DNA of 42,917 nt from Rhodovulum robiginosum (lineage in GTDB: Bacteria > Pseudomonadota > Alphaproteobacteria > Rhodobacterales > Rhodobacteraceae). The position numbers and the translations under genes are program-made. This document shows positions 23,920-33,087 of the stretch, in pieces; the stretch's first letter is position 1; each line of letters begins with the position of its first letter. Where the stretch lies: NCBI RefSeq assembly GCF_003944755.1, contig NZ_RWGU01000031.1, positions 1 through 42,917 on the forward strand, read 5' to 3'. The notes under the pieces were generated by a model. It worked only from the letters and a program-made list of their open reading frames with translations, was not told the DNA's origin and did not search any database.

Positions 23920-25605
23920 TCAGCCGAGGAGCCGCCTTGCGATCACCTGGGCCTGGATCTCGGCCGCGCCCTCGAAGATGTTCAGGATGCGCGCGTCGCA
24001 GAGGATGCGGCTGATGCTGTATTCCAGCGCGAAGCCGTTGCCGCCGTGGATCTGCAACCCGTTGTCGGCCGCGGCCCAGGCGACGCGGGCGCCCAGCAGT
24101 TTCGCCATGCCGGCCTCGAGGTCGCAGCGCTGGTCGTGGTCTTTTTCCCAGGCCGCGAAATAGGTCAGTTGCCGGGCCAGCATGATTTCAACCGCCATCA
24201 TCGCCAGCTTGTCGGCGACGCGGGGGAAGGCGATCAGCGCCTTGCCGAACTGCTTGCGGTCCTGCGCGTATTGCATCGCCACGTCGAGCGCCGACTGGGC
24301 CACGCCGATGGCGCGGGCGGCGGTCTGGATGCGCGCGCTTTCGAAGGTCTGCATGAGCTGCTTGAAGCCCTGGCCCTCGATCCCGCCGAGCAGGTTGTCG
24401 CCCTTGACCGTGAACCTGTCGAAGCCGAGCTCGTATTCCTTCATGCCGCGGTAGCCCAGCACCTCGATCTCGCCGCCGGTCATGCCCGGCGTCGGGAACG
24501 GATCTTCGTCGGTGCCCGGCGTCTTTTCGGCCAGGAACATCGACAGGCCCTTGTAGTCGGTGGTCTCGGGGTCGGTGCGCGCCAGCAGCGTCATCACATG
24601 GGTGCGCGCGGCGTGGGTGATCCAGGTCTTGTTGCCGGTTACCTCGTAGTCGTCGCCCGTCTTGACCGCGCGGGTGCGCAAGGACCCGAGGTCGGAGCCG
24701 GTGTTGGGCTCGGTGAAGACGGCGGTCGGCAGGATCTCGGCCGCGGCGATCTTGGGCAGCCAGTGGCTCTTCTGTTCCTCGGTGCCGCCGCACAGGATCA
24801 GCTCTGCCGCGATTTCGGACCGCGTGCCGAGGCTGCCCACGCCGATATAACCGCGCGAAAGCTCTTCGGAGACCACGCACATCGAGGCCTTGGACAGGCC
24901 GAACCCGCCGTACTCTTCGGGGATGGTCAGGCCGAAGACGCCCAGTTCGGCCATCTCCTCGATGATCTCCATCGGGATCAGCTCGTCCTTGAGGTGCCAG
25001 TCGTGGGCGTTGGGCACGACCCGGTCGACGGCAAAGCGGCGGAACTGCTCGCGGATCATCTCCAGCTCGTCGTCGAGGCCGGTGGCGCCGACGGTGACGT
25101 TGGCGGCCTGCTGCTGCATCAGCTCGACCAGGCGGGCGCGGGCCGCGGGCGTGTTGCCGCCCTGGGTCAGGGTCATCACCTCGCGGGCCATGAGGGCGCG
25201 CTGGTCATCCTGGGAAAGGCCGATATCCTGCAGGCGCACGATCTCGCCCTGGCTCATCGGGATGCCGCCGTAGATCTGCCAGAGGTATTCGCCGAAGGCG
25301 ATCTGGTGGATCAACTGCTCGATCTCGCCGAACTTTCCCTCGGCGCTCAGCCGCTCGGCCCAGCCCTGCATCTGTTGCAGCGCCTGGGCGTAGGTGGCCA
25401 GCCACGCAAGCCCGTGGGTGGCGGTCTGGTGCGCCTCGATCAGCCGGCCCGAAACCCGGTCGCCCTCGGTCACCTTGGCCTTGATCGCGTCGCGGGCGGC
25501 GCCGAGTACGGTCTCGACCGGGCCGAGCGCGGCCTTGGTCAGCGTCAGCAGATCGGGGAGGAGGGCGCTGTCGGCGCCGGGCATGTCCTGGCCGTCATGG
25601 GGCAT
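23920..25605 (-). CDS. mcd: (2S)-methylsuccinyl-CoA dehydrogenase
   Basis: 561 aa from ATG 25605, preceded by AAGGAGA at 7 nt. Ordinary acyl-CoA dehydrogenases are about 380 aa; this has an extra helical N-terminal domain (1-175) before the ACAD fold (178-561), the arrangement known for methylsuccinyl-CoA dehydrogenase of Rhodobacter sphaeroides. ACAD landmarks: FTEPNTGSDLGS (297-308), DRKQFGKALIAFPRV (449-463), LQIHGGNGFALEYSISRILCDARI (517-540) and FEGAAEIQAQVIARR. The enzyme oxidises (2S)-methylsuccinyl-CoA to mesaconyl-CoA in the ethylmalonyl-CoA pathway of acetate assimilation and passes electrons to ETF, encoded at 36-37.8 kb. A different long-form ACAD remains possible. It is divergent from the TauE/SafE gene. 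Confidence 0.82.
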   Translation of the reverse strand: MPHDGQDMPGADSALLPDLLTLTKAALGPVETVLGAARDAIKAKVTEGDRVSGRLIEAHQTATHGLAWLATYAQALQQMQGWAERLSAEGKFGEIEQLIHQIAFGEYLWQIYGGIPMSQGEIVRLQDIGLSQDDQRALMAREVMTLTQGGNTPAARARLVELMQQQAANVTVGATGLDDELEMIREQFRRFAVDRVVPNAHDWHLKDELIPMEIIEEMAELGVFGLTIPEEYGGFGLSKASMCVVSEELSRGYIGVGSLGTRSEIAAELILCGGTEEQKSHWLPKIAAAEILPTAVFTEPNTGSDLGSLRTRAVKTGDDYEVTGNKTWITHAARTHVMTLLARTDPETTDYKGLSMFLAEKTPGTDEDPFPTPGMTGGEIEVLGYRGMKEYELGFDRFTVKGDNLLGGIEGQGFKQLMQTFESARIQTAARAIGVAQSALDVAMQYAQDRKQFGKALIAFPRVADKLAMMAVEIMLARQLTYFAAWEKDHDQRCDLEAGMAKLLGARVAWAAADNGLQIHGGNGFALEYSISRILCDARILNIFEGAAEIQAQVIARRLLG

Positions 25606-25663
25606 GAATCGTCTCCTTGTCTCGGGCTTGGGGTGACATAGGGCGTTCGCAGGTGCAGCGCAA

Positions 25664-25717
25664 CAAAAATTCAATTGCTATTGGCATTTTGAAGCAAAAT
25701 GTCGCTCTGAATTTTTG
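25664..25717. promoter_or_regulatory. Nested inverted repeats in the mcd/permease divergent promoter
   Basis: The outer arms are CAAAAATTCA (25664-25673) and TGAATTTTTG (25708-25717), perfect over 10 bp. The inner arms are ATTTTG and CAAAAT with AAG between (25686-25700). Both share nearly the same centre, about 25690-25693. The stretch is strikingly AT-rich for this genome and contains TTTTTGCAA-like half sites. It probably holds the mcd promoter and an operator for an acetate or acyl-CoA-responsive regulator (inference). Confidence 0.5.
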
Positions 25718-25778
25718 CAATGCAGCGGGACCGCAAGCGCGATATAGCGCCGGCGGGCATGCAACACAGGGGCACCCA

Positions 25779-26543
25779 ATGCAGATTGCCGGACTGGACC
25801 CGATCGTTTTCGCCGCCGCGTTCGGCGTGGCGTTGTTTGCCGGTTTCGTGAAGGGCGCGGTGGGCTTTGCCATGCCGATGATCATGATCTCGGGGCTGTC
25901 CAGCTTTCTGCCCGCGGAAACGGCGCTGGCAGGGCTGATCCTGGCGACGGTGTCGACCAACGTGGCGCAGGCGTTCAGACACGGTGTGGCCGCGGCGGTA
26001 AAGATGCTGCGCCGCTATGGCCGGCTGATCGGCGCGATGGTGGTGGCGATCATCCTCAGCGCGCCTCTTGTGACGGTACTGCCGGGGCGGGCGATGCTTT
26101 TGCTGCTTGGGCTGCCGATCCTGGCCTTTACCCTGTCGCAGCTCCTCGGCCGGCAGCTGATCGTGCCGCTTCATCACCGTGGCCGGGCCGAGGTGGCGAT
26201 GGGGCTGCTGGGCGGGTTTTTCGGGGGTATCTCCGGGGTCTGGGGCCCGCCGGTCATCGCCTATCTGCTGAGCGTTGCAACACCCAAGGCCGAGATGGTG
26301 CGCGTGCTAGGCGTGGTGTTCCTCGTGGGCTCGGTGATCTTGCTGGCGGCGCACCTGGGCTCTGGCGTGCTGGCGGGCGATCGGCTGGTGCTGTCGGCGG
26401 TGCTGGTGGTGCCGGCGGCGCTGGGCATGGCCCTGGGCGTCGCGGTGCAGGACCGGCTGAACCCCGAGAGGTTCCGCAAGGCGACGCTGGCAGTGCTGGC
26501 GCTGGCCGCGGCCAACCTCGTGCGGCGCGGGCTGTTCGGGTAG
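25779..26543 (+). CDS. TauE/SafE (TSUP) family membrane permease
   Basis: 254 aa with about eight hydrophobic segments. The first repeat contains FAAAFGVALFAGFVKGAVGFAMPMIM and the second GLLGGFFGGISGVWGPPVIAYLLS, the paired glycine-rich motifs of the TSUP family. Members export or import sulfite, sulfonates, sulfoacetate or organic anions; the substrate here is open. ATG 25779 is chosen with AGGGG upstream; an earlier in-frame ATG at 25617 would place the protein start inside the AT-rich regulatory region. Divergence from mcd hints that a carboxylate substrate is possible, which is speculation. Confidence 0.8.
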   Translation: MQIAGLDPIVFAAAFGVALFAGFVKGAVGFAMPMIMISGLSSFLPAETALAGLILATVSTNVAQAFRHGVAAAVKMLRRYGRLIGAMVVAIILSAPLVTVLPGRAMLLLLGLPILAFTLSQLLGRQLIVPLHHRGRAEVAMGLLGGFFGGISGVWGPPVIAYLLSVATPKAEMVRVLGVVFLVGSVILLAAHLGSGVLAGDRLVLSAVLVVPAALGMALGVAVQDRLNPERFRKATLAVLALAAANLVRRGLFG

Positions 26544-26553
26544 GCGCACGGAA

Positions 26554-26579
26554 AAGGCCCGGCGCGCGGGCCGGGCCTT
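26554..26579 (-). terminator. Intrinsic terminator of pckA (bidirectional hairpin)
   Basis: AAGGCCCGG and CCGGGCCTT form a perfect 9-bp stem with an 8-nt loop, between the permease and pckA stops. Read on the minus strand the stem ends in CCTTTTCC, giving a short U-run after the hairpin, so it fits pckA best. On the plus strand only TTG follows. Confidence 0.7.
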
Positions 26580-26606
26580 GCCAGGGTAGCGAAAGGTGGC
26601 TGGGTG

Positions 26607-28205
26607 TCAGCCCAGTGCCGCGGCCTTCACGTCATCGTCGATGAAGGGCACGTATTGCGCGAAGTTTTCGGCGAACATCCCCACAAGCTTTTGCGCCTGG
26701 GCGTCGTATTCGTCGTTCGCGCTCCAGGTTTTGCGCGGGTCGAGCAGCACATCGGCCACGCCGTCCACACGCACCGGCACCTCGAAGCCGAAATTCGGAT
26801 CCTTGCGGAACTCGGCGTCGTTCAGCGACCCGTCGAGCGCGGCGGTCAGCAAAAGCCGCGTGTCGCGGATCGGCATCCGCGACCCCGTGCCATAGGCGCC
26901 GCCGGTCCAGCCGGTATTGACCAGCCAGCAGGTCGCTCCGTGCTTGGCGATCTTCTCGCGCAGCAGGTTGCCGTAGACTTCGGGGCGGCGCGGCATGAAC
27001 GGTGCGCCGAAGCAGGTCGAAAAGGTGGGCTCGGGCTCGGTCACGCCCTTTTCGGTGCCAGCGACCTTGGAGGTGAAGCCCGAAAGGAAGTGATACATCG
27101 CCTGCGCCGGTGTCAGCCGCGCGATGGGCGGCAGCACGCCGAAGGCGTCGCAGGTGAGCATGATGATGTTCTTGGGATGCCCGCCCAGTGCAGTGTCGGA
27201 GGCGTTCGAGATGTAGTGCAGCGGGTAGGCGCAGCGCATGTTCGCCGTCAGGCTGTCATCCTCGAAATCGAGTTCCTTGGTCTCTTCGTCATAAACCATG
27301 TTCTCGATCACCGTGCCGAACTTGCCCGTGGTCGCGTAGATCTCCGGCTCGGCCTCGGCGCTGAGGTTGATCGTCTTGGCGTAGCACCCGCCCTCGAAGT
27401 TGAAGGTGCCGCGGTCCGACCAGCCATGCTCGTCATCGCCGATCAGGGTGCGCGCGGGGTCGGCCGAGAGCGTGGTCTTGCCCGTGCCCGACAGGCCGAA
27501 GAAGACAGCAGTGTCGACCGGGTTGCCGGACGCGTGGTTGGCCGAGCAGTGCATCGCCATGATGCCCTTGCCCGGCAGAATGTAATTCATCAGCGTAAAG
27601 ACGGATTTCTTGATCTCGCCAGCATATTCGGTGTCGCCGATCAGGATCAGCTTCTTGGCGAAGTTCATCGCCACCACCGTTTTCGAGCGGCAGCCGTGAC
27701 GCTCGGGGTCGGCCTTGAACGAGGGGCAGTTGATGACGGTGAATTCGGGCGCGAAACTGTCGAGTTCCTCGCGGTTCGGACGGCGCAGCATGTGCCGCGA
27801 GAAGAGCCCGTGCCAGGCCATCTCGGTGACGACGCGCACGTCCAGACGGTTGGCCGGGTCGGCGCCCGCGAACAGGTCTTCGACGAAGACCTCGCGGCCC
27901 TCGAGATGCGCCAGCATGTCGGCATGCAGGCGGTCGAACGCTTCGGGATCCATCGGGCGGTTGTTTTCCCACCATATGGTGTCTTCGACATCGGGGGTGC
28001 GCACGACGTGCTTGTCCTTGGGCGAGCGGCCGGTATGCACGCCGGTGGCCACAAGGAAGGCGCCGCCATTGCCCAGGCGCCCTTCGCCACGCTTCAGCGC
28101 CTCTTCGATCAGGGCGGGCTCCATCAGGTTGTAATAGACCTTGTTCAGCCCGGTGATGCCCTGATCCTCCAGGCGCTGTGCCGGGTTTACCCGTCCGATC
28201 TCCAT
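26607..28205 (-). CDS. pckA: Phosphoenolpyruvate carboxykinase (ATP)
   Basis: 532 aa from ATG 28205, with CAAGGAGC 7 nt upstream. It converts oxaloacetate plus ATP to PEP in gluconeogenesis. The P-loop [12 protein letters not shown] contains K243; the metal/ATP site DDEHGWSD and [10 protein letters not shown], and the late RMPIRDTR, are all present. Length and motifs fit the ATP-dependent class. It faces chvI across a 351-bp intergenic region with several symmetric sequences. In acetate-grown cells it would take up the output of the ethylmalonyl-CoA pathway. Confidence 0.97.
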   Translation of the reverse strand: MEIGRVNPAQRLEDQGITGLNKVYYNLMEPALIEEALKRGEGRLGNGGAFLVATGVHTGRSPKDKHVVRTPDVEDTIWWENNRPMDPEAFDRLHADMLAHLEGREVFVEDLFAGADPANRLDVRVVTEMAWHGLFSRHMLRRPNREELDSFAPEFTVINCPSFKADPERHGCRSKTVVAMNFAKKLILIGDTEYAGEIKKSVFTLMNYILPGKGIMAMHCSANHASGNPVDTAVFFGLSGTGKTTLSADPARTLIGDDEHGWSDRGTFNFEGGCYAKTINLSAEAEPEIYATTGKFGTVIENMVYDEETKELDFEDDSLTANMRCAYPLHYISNASDTALGGHPKNIIMLTCDAFGVLPPIARLTPAQAMYHFLSGFTSKVAGTEKGVTEPEPTFSTCFGAPFMPRRPEVYGNLLREKIAKHGATCWLVNTGWTGGAYGTGSRMPIRDTRLLLTAALDGSLNDAEFRKDPNFGFEVPVRVDGVADVLLDPRKTWSANDEYDAQAQKLVGMFAENFAQYVPFIDDDVKAAALG

Positions 28206-28556
28206 CCGAAAGCTCCTTGCGTCCTGTCCTGATGCGTTTTTCAAGTGTCGTAGCCGCGCCGGGTGGCCGAAGTGGGATGCCAAGAGGTCCCGCGCGCCAA
28301 GGGTGGCGACCCTATATCATGACGGTTTGACGAAAGAACAGGCGAATTCAGCCCGTTAGCGCAACCAAATTGCCGAAACGGCCGTCCATACGAAAGAACC
28401 TGACGCCGGCATGTGATGCAATTTGGCAATGTATTCGCTATTTTGTGCTGCCCCGTGACCGGTCGCAATGGGCGATTCGTGAATAAGTGTTGATCCGGAA
28501 CGCGCGAAATGGGACAAAGATTGCCAAAAAACCAAGAGCAGTACAAGGAATTCCGC
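28206..28556. promoter_or_regulatory. pckA/chvI divergent regulatory region
   Basis: 351 bp without a gene, more AT-rich than its surroundings. It holds CCAAATTGC (28365-28373) and GCAATTTGG (28418-28426), 9-bp inverted arms 44 nt apart. A near-palindrome GTTAGCGCAAC at 28355-28365 resembles a LacI-type half-operator pair. TTGCCAAAAAACC lies just before chvI. The promoters of both genes must be here; I could not assign a confident -35/-10 pair to either. Confidence 0.55.
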
Positions 28557-29258
28557 ATGTCTAGGATTGCGCTCGTTGACGACGACAGAAACATCCTGAC
28601 CTCGGTTTCCATGACCCTCGAAGCCGAGGGTTTCGAGGTGGAAACCTACAATGACGGCCAGTCGGCTCTGGAAGCCTTCAACAAGCGCCTGCCGGACATG
28701 GCCGTTCTCGACATCAAGATGCCCCGGATGGACGGCATGGACCTGTTGCAGAGGGTGCGGCAGAAGACGAACATGCCGGTGATCTTTCTCACCTCGAAGG
28801 ACGACGAGATCGACGAGGTGCTGGGCCTGCGCATGGGCGCTGACGATTATGTGAAGAAACCCTTTTCGCAGCGGCTGCTGGTGGAGCGGATCCGCGCCCT
28901 TCTGCGCCGGCAGGAGGCGATCGCCTCCGACGACGGGCCGAACCCGGAAGAAAGCAAGGTCATGGTGCGGGGAAACCTGACGATGGACCCGCTGCGCCAC
29001 GCGGTGAACTGGAAGGGCAAGGACGTGTCCCTGACCGTCACCGAGTTCCTGCTGTTGCAGGCGCTGGCCCAGCGTCCCGGCTTCGTCAAGAGCCGCGACC
29101 AGTTGATGGACGTCGCCTATGACGATCAGGTCTACGTGGACGACCGGACCATCGACAGCCACATCAAGCGCCTGCGCAAAAAGATGCGCCAGAGTGACCC
29201 CGATTTTGCCGCGATCGAGACGTTATATGGGATAGGATACAGATATAACGAAGAGTGA
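28557..29258 (+). CDS. chvI: Response regulator ChvI (OmpR/PhoB family)
   Basis: 233 aa from ATG 28557, with AAGGA upstream. The receiver domain covers 1-120: acidic cluster DDD (8-10), phosphorylation site D52 ([12 protein letters not shown]), FLTSKDDE and YVKKPFS. The C-terminal winged-helix DNA-binding domain covers about 140-230 ([25 protein letters not shown]...[15 protein letters not shown]). It is the partner of ChvG just downstream. In other alphaproteobacteria this pair controls envelope, exopolysaccharide and acid or central-carbon responses. An upstream in-frame ATG at 28509 is less likely. Confidence 0.93.
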   Translation: MSRIALVDDDRNILTSVSMTLEAEGFEVETYNDGQSALEAFNKRLPDMAVLDIKMPRMDGMDLLQRVRQKTNMPVIFLTSKDDEIDEVLGLRMGADDYVKKPFSQRLLVERIRALLRRQEAIASDDGPNPEESKVMVRGNLTMDPLRHAVNWKGKDVSLTVTEFLLLQALAQRPGFVKSRDQLMDVAYDDQVYVDDRTIDSHIKRLRKKMRQSDPDFAAIETLYGIGYRYNEE

Positions 29259-29287
29259 TTTCGTAACTTCGGTCGACGGGGGTTCGC

Positions 29288-30994
29288 GTGCGCGACACCA
29301 AGGAACCCAGGGACGCTAGTGTCGTCTTAGGAGAGGATTGGACGGGGCCCCAGGCCAGCGTCGACAGCGAGATGCGCGAACGGCGCAAGATGCGCAGCTA
29401 CATCTCGCTCAACCGTTCGCCGCTGGCCCGCAAGATCATCACCTTCAACGTTCTCGGCCTGCTGATCCTGGTCGCGGGCGTGCTCTACCTCAATCCTTCG
29501 CGCGACCGGCTGGTCAGCCAGCGCGAGTCGAGCTTCGTGTCGCAGGCCGAACTGGTGGCCGACATCTTCGAGGCACAACTGACCTCGGGTCTGCCGCTGA
29601 ACCTTGACGGCTCGGGCGGGGTGGACCCGATGCGCACGCTGGCCGGCATCGACCGGGCCGAGGGCGTGGAAATCTTCCTTTTCGATGCCGCGCAGAACGT
29701 GGTGGCCAGCACCGAGGACATGCCGCGCCCGCCAACCGCGCCCGAAGACAACGGCGCGGTTGAGGGCCAGTCGACCCTGATCACCAGCCTTCTGAATTTC
29801 GTCTGGGACGGGCTGTCGAGCATCGTCTCGCCGCCCGAAACGCCCAACGAGGCCACGGCGCCCGTCGATCTGGGCCGCGCGCTTGTGCCTGATACGGTCA
29901 GCGACGGTACCCAGGTGGAAACCGGTTTCGACGCCCTTGGAAACACGCTCTTTACCGTGGCGACCCCGGTGCGCGACGGCGACCGCGTGGCCGGGGTGGT
30001 CACGATCACCAGCGCGGCGGGCGAGATCGACTGGCTGGTGCGCACCGAGCGCGAACAGGTGCTGCAACTCTTCGTGATCGCGATCCTGGTGTCGATCGGG
30101 CTCAGCCTGGTGCTGGCCTCGACCATCGCCAACCCGCTGTCCGACCTCGCCGCGGCGGCCGAGATCGGCCGCGACAAGAACCGCCGCAAGGTCAGCCCGG
30201 CGCGGGTGCGCATCCCCGACCTGACCGCCCGGCCCGACGAGATCGGCCGGCTGTCCGGCGCGCTGCGCGGCATGGTGGCCGCGCTTTACGACCGGATCGA
30301 CGCCAACGAACAGTTCGCCGCCGACGTGGCGCACGAGATCAAGAACCCGCTGGCCAGCCTGCGCTCGGCCACCGGCACGCTGCGGGTGGCCAAACGCGAC
30401 GACCAGCGCGAAAAGCTGCTGGACGTGATCGACCACGATGTGCGCCGCCTCGACCGGCTGGTCAGCGATATCTCCAACGCCTCGCGGCTGGACAGCGAGT
30501 TGGTGCGCGAGGAGGAGGAAGAGTTCAACCTCTCCAATCTGCTGAGCAACCTGTCCGAACACCTGGGCGAGGATGCCCGCGGCAAGGGGGTCGAGTTCAT
30601 CTCGGACCTGCCGGCCGAGCCGATCCTGCTGCAAGGGCTCGAGGCGCGGCTGGCGCAGGTGTTCGTCAACCTCATCACCAACGCCATTTCGTTCTGCGAG
30701 CCGGGCGACGCGGTGCGGGTCTGGGCGCGCACCCGGGAAAACCGCGTTCTGGTCGTGGTCGAGGATACCGGCCCCGGCATTCCCGAACAGGCGCTGACCA
30801 AGATCTTCAACCGGTTTTACTCGGAACGCCCCGCCGGCCAGTTCGGCGACCATTCCGGCCTCGGGCTCGCAATCTCCAAGCAGATCGTCGAGGCGCATGG
30901 CGGCGTGATCTGGGCCGAAAACATCCGCCCCACCGATGCCGACGTGACCTCCGAGCCGCTTGGCGCGCGTTTCGTGGTCGGCCTGCCGGTCTGA
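29288..30994 (+). CDS. chvG: Sensor histidine kinase ChvG
   Basis: 568 aa from a GTG with GGGGG upstream. The cytoplasmic N-terminus (1-48) is followed by TM1 (49-68), a periplasmic sensor domain (about 69-255), TM2 (258-280) and HAMP (281-335). The dimerisation domain has the phospho-acceptor H349 in DVAHEIKNPLASL, then the ATPase domain with the N-box VNLITNAISF, DTGPGIP and GLGLAISK. The architecture is exactly that of ChvG/ExoS. A negative periplasmic inhibitor (ExoR) is known in rhizobia; none is encoded here. 29 bp after chvI. Confidence 0.93.
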   Translation: MRDTKEPRDASVVLGEDWTGPQASVDSEMRERRKMRSYISLNRSPLARKIITFNVLGLLILVAGVLYLNPSRDRLVSQRESSFVSQAELVADIFEAQLTSGLPLNLDGSGGVDPMRTLAGIDRAEGVEIFLFDAAQNVVASTEDMPRPPTAPEDNGAVEGQSTLITSLLNFVWDGLSSIVSPPETPNEATAPVDLGRALVPDTVSDGTQVETGFDALGNTLFTVATPVRDGDRVAGVVTITSAAGEIDWLVRTEREQVLQLFVIAILVSIGLSLVLASTIANPLSDLAAAAEIGRDKNRRKVSPARVRIPDLTARPDEIGRLSGALRGMVAALYDRIDANEQFAADVAHEIKNPLASLRSATGTLRVAKRDDQREKLLDVIDHDVRRLDRLVSDISNASRLDSELVREEEEEFNLSNLLSNLSEHLGEDARGKGVEFISDLPAEPILLQGLEARLAQVFVNLITNAISFCEPGDAVRVWARTRENRVLVVVEDTGPGIPEQALTKIFNRFYSERPAGQFGDHSGLGLAISKQIVEAHGGVIWAENIRPTDADVTSEPLGARFVVGLPV

Positions 30995-31006
30995 GGGGCG
31001 GGGCGC

Positions 31007-31456
31007 GTGGCCGGCCCGACCGCGCAGTCCGAGACAGGCCCCGAAACCGTCATCCATGCCAGCGCCGTATCCCTGGGCGGCCGCGCGGTCCTGATCATGG
31101 GGGCCTCGGGCAGCGGCAAATCTGCGCTTGCGCTTGAGCTGATGGCGCTGGGAGCAGGGCTCGTCGCCGATGACCGCACCCTGCTGCGCCCGGACGGACC
31201 AGGGGTGATCGCCTCGGCCCCGCCGCGCCTTGCCGGGCTGATCGAGGCCCGCTTCGTGGGGTTGCTCAACGCCGATGCGGCCCCTCCGGCGCCGGTGGCG
31301 CTGGCGATCGACCTGTCCCGCGACGAGACCGAGCGCCTGCCGCCGCGACGAAGCCTCACGCTCTGCGGCCGGAGCGTGCCCTTGCTTCGGCGCGTTGCCC
31401 AGCCATATTTCCCAGCAGCCATCGTGCAATACCTGACCGCCGGACGCGCCGAGTGA
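31007..31456 (+). CDS. hprK: HPr kinase/phosphorylase, short alphaproteobacterial form
   Basis: 149 aa from GTG 31007, 12 bp after chvG. It contains only the catalytic C-terminal half of firmicute HprK: Walker A GASGSGKS (32-39), the aspartate pair in LVADDRTLL (D55/D56) and the [17 protein letters not shown] signature region. The N-terminal domain is absent, which is normal for alphaproteobacteria. It phosphorylates HPr on a serine; HPr with the target serine is encoded 1.3 kb downstream. The stop overlaps the rapZ start (TGATG). Confidence 0.9.
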   Translation: MAGPTAQSETGPETVIHASAVSLGGRAVLIMGASGSGKSALALELMALGAGLVADDRTLLRPDGPGVIASAPPRLAGLIEARFVGLLNADAAPPAPVALAIDLSRDETERLPPRRSLTLCGRSVPLLRRVAQPYFPAAIVQYLTAGRAE

Positions 31457-32382
31457 TGCCGCCAGATTTCGCCCCTACGCCCCCGCCGCCCCTGCACCGG
31501 CTCGTCCTGGTGACCGGGCCGTCCGGTGCGGGACGGTCGACCGCGCTCAACGCGCTTGAGGATCTGCGCTTCGAGGTGATCGACAACCTGCCGCTCTCGC
31601 TGATCCCGCGCCTGCTGGAGGGGCCCGCCTCCGAGCCGCCGCTCGCGCTGGGCGTTGACACCCGCAACCGCGATTTCAGCGCCAACGCCCTGGCCGACCT
31701 GATCCGCCAGCTCAAGGCCGAGCCCGACGTTCAGGCCGAGCTGCTCTATCTCGACTGCCGCGACGATGTTTTGCTCAGGCGGTATTCCGAAACCCGCCGC
31801 CGCCACCCGATGGCGCCGGCCGAAAGCCCCGCCGAGGGCGTGGCGCGCGAACAGGACGTGCTGGGGCGCATCCGCGACCTCGCAGACCTGATGATCGACA
31901 CCTCGGATCTGACGCTGCACGACCTGCGCGCGGAAATCGCCCAGCTCTTCGGCGGGCACCGCGAGGGGCGGCTTGCCGTGTCGCTGCACTCGTTCTCGTA
32001 CAAGCGCGGCATGCCGCACGGTCTGGACATGGTGTTCGACTGCCGCTTTCTGCGGAACCCTTACTGGGACGAGGCGCTCCGCCCGCTCAACGGCCAAAGT
32101 CCCGAGGTGGCCGACTATATCGCCGCCGACCCGCGCTTTGCCCCGTTCTTCGAGCGTATCCAGGACCTCACCCAGTTCCTCTTGCCCGCCTATATCGACG
32201 AAGGCCGCACCCACCTGTCGATCGGGCTGGGCTGTACCGGCGGCCAGCATCGGTCGGTCGCGGTGGCCGAGCGGCTGCGGAAGGCCCTTGCAGAGGCCGG
32301 ATGGCAGGTGTCTATAAGGCACAGAGAATTGGAGCGCCGGGCGCGGGCAGCGCCAGTGAGGTTTACGAGGAAGGGCGCGTGA
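31456..32382 (+). CDS. rapZ: RapZ-like nucleotide-binding adapter protein (YvcJ/YhbJ family)
   Basis: 308 aa from ATG 31456, overlapping the hprK stop; a GTG at 31453 is a possible alternative. The N-terminal P-loop reads [11 protein letters not shown] (20-30), with Arg in place of the usual Lys. The C-terminal domain has [23 protein letters not shown] and the signature GCTGGQHRS (259-267). In enterobacteria RapZ guides RNase E to the small RNA GlmZ; GlmZ-type RNAs are not known in alphaproteobacteria, so the job here is unclear. Its placement between hprK and the PTS genes suggests a link to PTS phosphorylation state. Confidence 0.92.
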   Translation: MPPDFAPTPPPPLHRLVLVTGPSGAGRSTALNALEDLRFEVIDNLPLSLIPRLLEGPASEPPLALGVDTRNRDFSANALADLIRQLKAEPDVQAELLYLDCRDDVLLRRYSETRRRHPMAPAESPAEGVAREQDVLGRIRDLADLMIDTSDLTLHDLRAEIAQLFGGHREGRLAVSLHSFSYKRGMPHGLDMVFDCRFLRNPYWDEALRPLNGQSPEVADYIAADPRFAPFFERIQDLTQFLLPAYIDEGRTHLSIGLGCTGGQHRSVAVAERLRKALAEAGWQVSIRHRELERRARAAPVRFTRKGA

Positions 32383-32771
32383 TCGGTATCGTCATCGTCG
32401 CCCATGGCGGGCTTGCCCGGGAATATCTAGCCGCGGTCGAACATGTGGTCGGCAAACAGGCGGGCATGCGCGCCGTGTCGATCGAACCCGACGACGACCG
32501 GGCGGCGAAACAGGCCGAGATCTGCGGCGCGGCCGATGCGGTGGATGCGGGCGACGGCGTGGTGGTGGTGACCGACATGTTCGGCGGATCGCCCTCGAAC
32601 CTGTCGATCCTGGCCTGCGTGCCCGAGGACCGTGTGATCCTTTACGGCGCCAACCTGCCGATGCTGATCAAGCTCGCCAAATCGCGCCGCCTTCCTCTCA
32701 AACAGGCCGCGGCGAACGCGCTCAGCGCGGGCCGTAAATATATCGACTGCTTCGACGGCGGCGCGGCATGA
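32379..32771 (+). CDS. PTS EIIA component, mannose/fructose type
   Basis: 130 aa from a GTG overlapping the rapZ stop (GTGA), with AGGAAGG ahead. The phospho-acceptor is H9 in [10 protein letters not shown]. The central [16 protein letters not shown] and the [13 protein letters not shown] region match EIIA-Man/ManX. No EIIB, EIIC or EIID sugar-transport component is present, so it is probably a regulatory EIIA that receives phosphate from HPr and reports on energy or carbon status. It is followed by HPr after 10 bp. Confidence 0.92.
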   Translation: MIGIVIVAHGGLAREYLAAVEHVVGKQAGMRAVSIEPDDDRAAKQAEICGAADAVDAGDGVVVVTDMFGGSPSNLSILACVPEDRVILYGANLPMLIKLAKSRRLPLKQAAANALSAGRKYIDCFDGGAA

Positions 32772-32781
32772 AAGGACAAAG

Positions 32782-33060
32782 ATGAGCGGCGCCGTCGTCA
32801 GAACCTTCGAGATCGTCAACGAAAAGGGCCTGCATGCGCGGGCCTCGGCGAAATTCGTCGAAACGGTCGAGGGCTTCGACGCGCGCGCCGAGGTTTCGAA
32901 GGACGGGATGAGCGCGTCGGGCGACTCGATCATGGGGCTTTTGATGTTGGCAGCCTCAAAAGGAAGCTTTATTGAGGTCCAGATAGAGGGGCCCGACGCC
33001 GAGGCGCTGGCCCAGGCGCTGGAGAAGCTGATCGCCGACCTCTTCGGAGAAGGGATGTGA
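32782..33060 (+). CDS. ptsH: HPr phosphocarrier protein
   Basis: 92 aa. Both regulatory sites are present: the EI phospho-acceptor H18 in KGLHARAS and the HprK target S49 in SGDSIMGLLMLAA. The rest fits the small open-faced HPr fold. With hprK, the EIIA gene and rapZ upstream it forms a complete kinase-to-EIIA chain except for EI (ptsI), which must be elsewhere. An AAAGGACAAAG stretch precedes the ATG. Confidence 0.95.
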   Translation: MSGAVVRTFEIVNEKGLHARASAKFVETVEGFDARAEVSKDGMSASGDSIMGLLMLAASKGSFIEVQIEGPDAEALAQALEKLIADLFGEGM

Positions 33061-33087
33061 CAGCCGCGGCAAGGAGGCCTTGCAGCT

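Noticed and set aside
31007-31456. HprK appears truncated
   Set aside because: The short form lacking the N-terminal domain is the normal alphaproteobacterial version, and the Walker A and acidic pair are present.
31516-31545. RapZ Walker A has Arg instead of Lys (GPSGAGRST)
   Set aside because: I believe this variant is common in Rhodobacterales RapZ, and the C-terminal RNA-binding domain motifs are intact. Not evidence of inactivation by itself.
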